Source: Rufibacter sp. XAAS-G3-1 (GTDB lineage Bacteria; Bacteroidota; Bacteroidia; Cytophagales; Hymenobacteraceae). From it: a stretch of 64,000 bases of DNA. The DNA lies in the NCBI RefSeq assembly GCF_013623775.1, contig NZ_JABFAM010000004.1, positions 1-64,000 on the forward strand. Reading direction: 5' to 3'. Below the pieces are notes generated by a model. That model saw only the letters and a program-made list of their open reading frames with translations, was not told the DNA's origin and did not search any database. Positions 61,406 through 64,000 of this stretch are shown piece after piece; positions within the stretch are counted from its first letter, which is position 1; every line of letters begins with the position of its first letter. A program made the translations under genes and the position numbers.

Positions 61406-61684
61406 TTACTTTTTGTCTGAATGGCCGAGGCTTTTCCCGGGGTTTACCCGGTCTCGGACGAGTTGCTTGAGCTCTTTTATCTCTGGGAAACGGCCCATCT
61501 GCTTGCGGTCAAATATCACCTGTTCGTTGACCCTGATGATATAGCTGCCGCTGGTTTGGCTGGGCTCCAGAAGCACGCCTTTTACGTCATCTGGGAAGGT
61601 GGTGAGCAGTTCCTGGGCCATGTAGGCAGCCCGAAGCATCCAGCCGCATTTAGGACAGTATTCTACGCAGATGATTGGTTTCAT
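61406..61684 (-). CDS. SelW/Rdx family thioredoxin-like protein
   Basis: 92 residues from the ATG at 61684 (MKPIICVEYCPKCGW); an upstream ATG at 61696 adds four residues. The redox pair Cys10-x-x-Cys13 sits in the first loop, as in selenoprotein W relatives with Cys in place of selenocysteine; GVLLEPSQTSGSYIIRVNEQVIFDRKQMGRFPEIKELKQLVRD is the rest of the Rdx fold with the GxFP motif. These proteins are thought to have redox or glutathione-linked roles; not established here. Cytosolic. Confidence 0.88.
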   Translation of the reverse strand: MKPIICVEYCPKCGWMLRAAYMAQELLTTFPDDVKGVLLEPSQTSGSYIIRVNEQVIFDRKQMGRFPEIKELKQLVRDRVNPGKSLGHSDKK

Positions 61685-62056
61685 AGCCAGAGGCAAGCAG
61701 GGGTTAAAGTTGAGATAGAATCACAGCGTGAGAGAAAGTCTCCCATCGGGCGCAAACAAAACCGGCACAACCAAGAGAAACGGAAAACCACGGAAGATGC
61801 AGAAAAGATGCTATCCCGGCTACTGTACGGCTGGAGCAGCGAGTCAGATGACATTGATGGGTGATTTCTGACAAGATTTGTTAGCTAATGTTACGCCCTC
61901 CGGCTGGAGGTTCCCGGCGAGTCTGGAGACTCGCCTCATCCCGTGGCACGAGACTTTAGTTTCGCGCCAGTGTTTTCTAAAGCCTGTTTTCGCGATGCCG
62001 CCCGCTCCCAAGACCTCGTAGTGTGCGCAGCTCCTGCGAGCGTCTGCGCCAATGCC

Positions 62057-62092
62057 GTTTCCGGCCTGTTTTCCGCAAAACAAGCCTAAAAC
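62057..62092. repeat. PAL palindrome 40 (inside family B)
   Basis: GTTTCCGGCCTGTTTTCC / CAAAACAAGCCTAAAAC. Confidence 0.7.
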
Positions 62093-62204
62093 ACTGGGCC
62101 GAAGGAGGATGCCTGCCTCCGCAGAAGAAACCAACCATAGAAAGCAATGCGTGCCGGAGACAAGGTGCCTGGTCTCTCCCGAAATCTAATAACAGCGCCC
62201 CTGC

Positions 62205-62242
62205 CGTTTTGGGCCTATTTTCCGCAAAACAGCCCCAAAACG
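62205..62242. repeat. PAL palindrome 41 (inside family B)
   Basis: CGTTTTGGGCCTATTTTCC / CAAAACAGCCCCAAAACG. Confidence 0.7.
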
Positions 62243-62401
62243 CATCAGCGGGGTTCCCTCTCTCCAGTAAAGAGGGGGCTAGAGGGTGAGGCCTCTCTCC
62301 GGCGCAAAGTCAGTTATTACATTATCGGCCCAACCCATAAAAACCGATAGCATGCCCCTGACCCTTCTTTCGCTGATGGCTAAGGAAAGCCAGAGAATTT
62401 A

Positions 62402-62839
62402 CTACTGGTTATTGTTGCGGTGCTCTACCTGCGCCACCGCTGCTTCCAGCCATTTCACGGCCTCATGTTCGGTAAGGAATGCTTTCCTTTGCACGTCTGA
62501 GCAATCTGAGGAGATGGCGGAGAGGGTTGCTCCTTCCTGAAGCCGCTGCATTTGCCGGGGAGCCAGCAACCAGGCCACCAACACGTGCGCAGAGACTTGT
62601 TCCAGAACCTTAGGATAGAACTCATTGCTGAGCCAGTCGCTCTCGTGCTGGGTCAGTTCGCCTTTAGAACGACAGTCAATAAGCCAGGACGCGGCGGCGT
62701 TTTCCTTGGCCGTGGAGAGAATAGCCAGGCAGTTTATCTTGAACTCGGTAAAAGTAACAGGCTGCTGCCAACGAATAATAACCGTTTGCATGTCCGCCCG
62801 ATAGGAGATCTTAATATGTTTGCTAAATCCTATCTTCAT
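62402..62839 (-). CDS. Hypothetical protein, possibly STAS/SpoIIAA-like
   Basis: 145 residues, no signal peptide. The order of strands and helices (VIIRWQQPVTFTEFKINCLAILSTAKENAAASWLIDCRSKGELTQHESDWL) is reminiscent of SpoIIAA-like STAS/SEC14-type domains found in Hymenobacteraceae, but the resemblance is faint. Three cysteines are spread without pattern. The partner-switching operon at 35-38 kb is the only functional link one might imagine, and it is speculative. Confidence 0.6.
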   Translation of the reverse strand: MKIGFSKHIKISYRADMQTVIIRWQQPVTFTEFKINCLAILSTAKENAAASWLIDCRSKGELTQHESDWLSNEFYPKVLEQVSAHVLVAWLLAPRQMQRLQEGATLSAISSDCSDVQRKAFLTEHEAVKWLEAAVAQVEHRNNNQ

Positions 62840-63017
62840 GGCGCAAGGGGGACTTACACGCTATTTTGTGGCGCTTGGTGTTAAACTAATTCATCCGTTA
62901 CTCAATTGTCGTCTGTCTTGAATTGAATATAAGAGAAGCATTTGGCAATTGCAAGCCTTCTATAACATTCTGCCTGAATTCTGCAAAAATCAAGTAGAAA
63001 TACGAGGAATATTCCTA

Positions 63018-63263
63018 CTACTCGTGTCGCATACGGGCTTCGTGCAGGTTTTTGCGCATAGAGAGAAATAGTTCTATGCTGTTTTGCAAAAATTGCGCGT
63101 CTAGCCAGCTTTTCACTTCCGCATCGCCACCGGTCACGTCCATTTCGTTCACTTTATAGGTTTGCTCAAATGGGCCTAACTCTAACTTAAGCAGGTACTT
63201 CCCATTCCAGGCCAGTAAGGTGATTTTGATCTCGGGGTGAGGGATATCGGCAACAACGCGCAT
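63018..63263 (-). CDS. Hypothetical protein, small
   Basis: 81 residues, not recognised. It has an even alpha/beta pattern (VVADIPHPEIKITLLAWNGKYLLKLELGPFEQTYKVNEMDV, then a helix FLQNSIELFLSMRKNLHEARMRHE) and no signal peptide. Codon use is ordinary and the gene lies between two others on the same strand, so I think it is real; it resembles short conserved Bacteroidota hypotheticals. Confidence 0.6.
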   Translation of the reverse strand: MRVVADIPHPEIKITLLAWNGKYLLKLELGPFEQTYKVNEMDVTGGDAEVKSWLDAQFLQNSIELFLSMRKNLHEARMRHE

Positions 63264-63467
63264 GGGCTAAAAGAAAAAGAATTCTACATTCAAGACTAAA
63301 GTACCGTACGCAAAGGTAACCGTCAGGACTTCTCCATTGTTACCCATAGTTTAAGAATTCTTACTTCTTTCACAGATTTAGGCAGAAGAGTTACGTAGGC
63401 GATGGTACTTTTCAGAAGATACGGGAAAGACCTGTTGTAGGGCTCATTTTCCCAGAATTACACAAAA

Positions 63468-64000
63468 CTACAGCTCAATGCCCATCTGCCGCATGAGCTG
63501 GCTAGCGTTGAAGCTCTGGCAGATGCCGGGCCGCAGGGTGTAGTCAAAGCGCAGCTTTCCGTCCTCAAAATAGCTGTTGAAGCTGAAGTTCTGCACTGAG
63601 CCCGGCAATTCCTGCTCCATGTTGCCCAGTTCCAGGTCATGGGTAGACACAAAGCCTGCCGCCTGCCGCTGGTGCAACTGCCTGATCAAGGCCATAGCGC
63701 CCTGGTGGCGGTCATGCGAGTTGGTGCCTTTCAGGATCTCGTCCAGGAAGAAGTACACCGGCTGGCCGGTCTGCGTTAGATCCAGCAGGATCTTGAGGCG
63801 TTTCAGTTCTGCGTAGAATGAGGAGGTATTCTCGGCCAGGTTGTCTTCGGTGCGCATGCTGGTGTACACCTGTCCCGGGAAAACAGTGGCCCGCTTGGCG
63901 CACATGACGGTGCCAGTGAACGCCAGCACCATGTTCACGCCAACGGCCCGCAGAAACGTACTCTTGCCCGACATGTTGGAACCCGTGATGAGCACCGTGT
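63468..64000 (-). CDS. MutS family DNA mismatch repair ATPase, C-terminal part (5' end outside window)
   Basis: 177 residues visible, running off the right edge; the GTG at 63995 is internal (the preceding codon reads Thr), so no start lies in the window. The Walker A motif GSNMSGKST begins at the edge, followed by TSMRTEDNLAENTSSFYAEL, Walker B YFFLDEILKGTNSHDR and the ST-H switch FVSTHDLELG. The D-E-I-L-K-G-T-N-S pattern and the lack of a helix-turn-helix end suggest a MutS-related protein of the kind common in Bacteroidota (not the mismatch-repair MutS1), but the missing N-terminal domains would decide. Confidence 0.85.
   Translation of the reverse strand, partial: TVLITGSNMSGKSTFLRAVGVNMVLAFTGTVMCAKRATVFPGQVYTSMRTEDNLAENTSSFYAELKRLKILLDLTQTGQPVYFFLDEILKGTNSHDRHQGAMALIRQLHQRQAAGFVSTHDLELGNMEQELPGSVQNFSFNSYFEDGKLRFDYTLRPGICQSFNASQLMRQMGIEL

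Larger units (their letters stand above)
61905..62262 (+). repeat. Repeat family B, copy 2
   Basis: Same order of modules as 34557-34905: GGCGAGTCTGGAGACTCGC, a GAGACTTTAGTTTCGC palindrome, CTCGTAGTGTGCGCAGCTCC, PAL, GCAATGCGTGCCGGAGACAAG, PAL. The CTCGTAG module is longer here and matches 32235-32262 in inverse orientation. Confidence 0.8.
61697..62401. other. Intergenic region with repeat family B copy 2
   Basis: Family B copy 2 with PALs 40 and 41 fills 61905-62262, then a GAGGGGGCTAGAGGGTGAGG module. No credible gene; the plus-strand open frame 61421-61864 is antisense to the SelW-like gene. Confidence 0.65.

Noticed and set aside
61421-61864. 147-residue plus-strand frame opposite the SelW-like gene
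   Set aside because: Antisense to a recognised family member.

Overview
The window reads as a chromosomal segment of a Bacteroidota bacterium, most likely order Cytophagales, family Hymenobacteraceae (Rufibacter- or Pontibacter-like; inferred from gene content and protein style, no search was run). The pointers are a type IX secretion C-terminal sorting domain at the left edge, TAnnTTTG-type -7 promoter boxes, hardly any Shine-Dalgarno sequences, many lipoproteins and signal peptides ending in AQ, and Bacteroidota-specific families (DUF2490, two-parvulin lipoproteins, PnuC/NadR-like salvage). About 60 protein genes lie on both strands in short operons. I saw no rRNA, tRNA, CRISPR array, phage or transposase gene.

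Layout. 0-9.9 kb: end of a secreted PA14/T9SS protein, an SDR oxidoreductase, an ATP-grasp enzyme, an M20 amidohydrolase, a ThDP-dependent pyruvate-oxidase-like enzyme and a large M1 metallopeptidase. 10-18.5 kb: a pyrophosphatase-like lipoprotein lacking its catalytic residues, pgi, a YdeI-like protein, a HAD phosphatase, a pirin, a bestrophin, the overlapping pterin pair queD-like/folE and an epimerase. 19-31.7 kb: PBP1A and an amidase (peptidoglycan), small secreted proteins, a class D beta-lactamase, aldose epimerase, NadR-like kinase, a DUF2490 outer-membrane protein, PAP2 phosphatase and PnuC. 31.8-43.6 kb: rhodanese, guaB, an RsbU/RsbV/RsbW-like partner-switching operon, two tandem parvulin chaperones (one with an OmpA-like insertion) and MoxR. 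44.5-52.8 kb: acetyltransferase, an outer-membrane protein, recA, a DUF3108 protein, a PhoB/PhoR-type pair, a lipoprotein and an RluA-type enzyme. 53.6-56.3 kb: rplM-rpsI-rpsB and tsf. 56.3-64 kb: a 2.3 kb gene-poor, partly AT-rich island bounded by inverted repeats, then NDH-2, an esterase, a SelW-like protein, two hypotheticals and the ATPase end of a MutS-family protein.

The most unusual property is the intergenic DNA. A 36-42 bp palindrome (called PAL here; arms close to GTTTTAGGCCTGTTTTC and GAAAACAGGCCTAAAAC) occurs 41 times in 64 kb and, with the start codons chosen here, never inside a gene. It often starts 1-40 nt after a stop codon, and its arms differ between copies while still pairing, so the stem appears to be selected. 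Three further dispersed repeat families (A about 300 bp with 5 copies, B about 350 bp with 2 long copies and a fragment, C about 65 bp with 2 copies) fill most of the larger gaps. Two family-A copies form a 306-bp inverted repeat around a 1.25 kb AT-rich segment with a 50-codon open reading frame.

Functional links: PBP1A, the amidase, two parvulins, MoxR and several lipoproteins serve the envelope; PnuC and the NadR-like kinase together could import and phosphorylate nicotinamide riboside; QueD-like and FolE are consecutive pterin enzymes; guaB, pgi, recA and the ribosomal genes are housekeeping.
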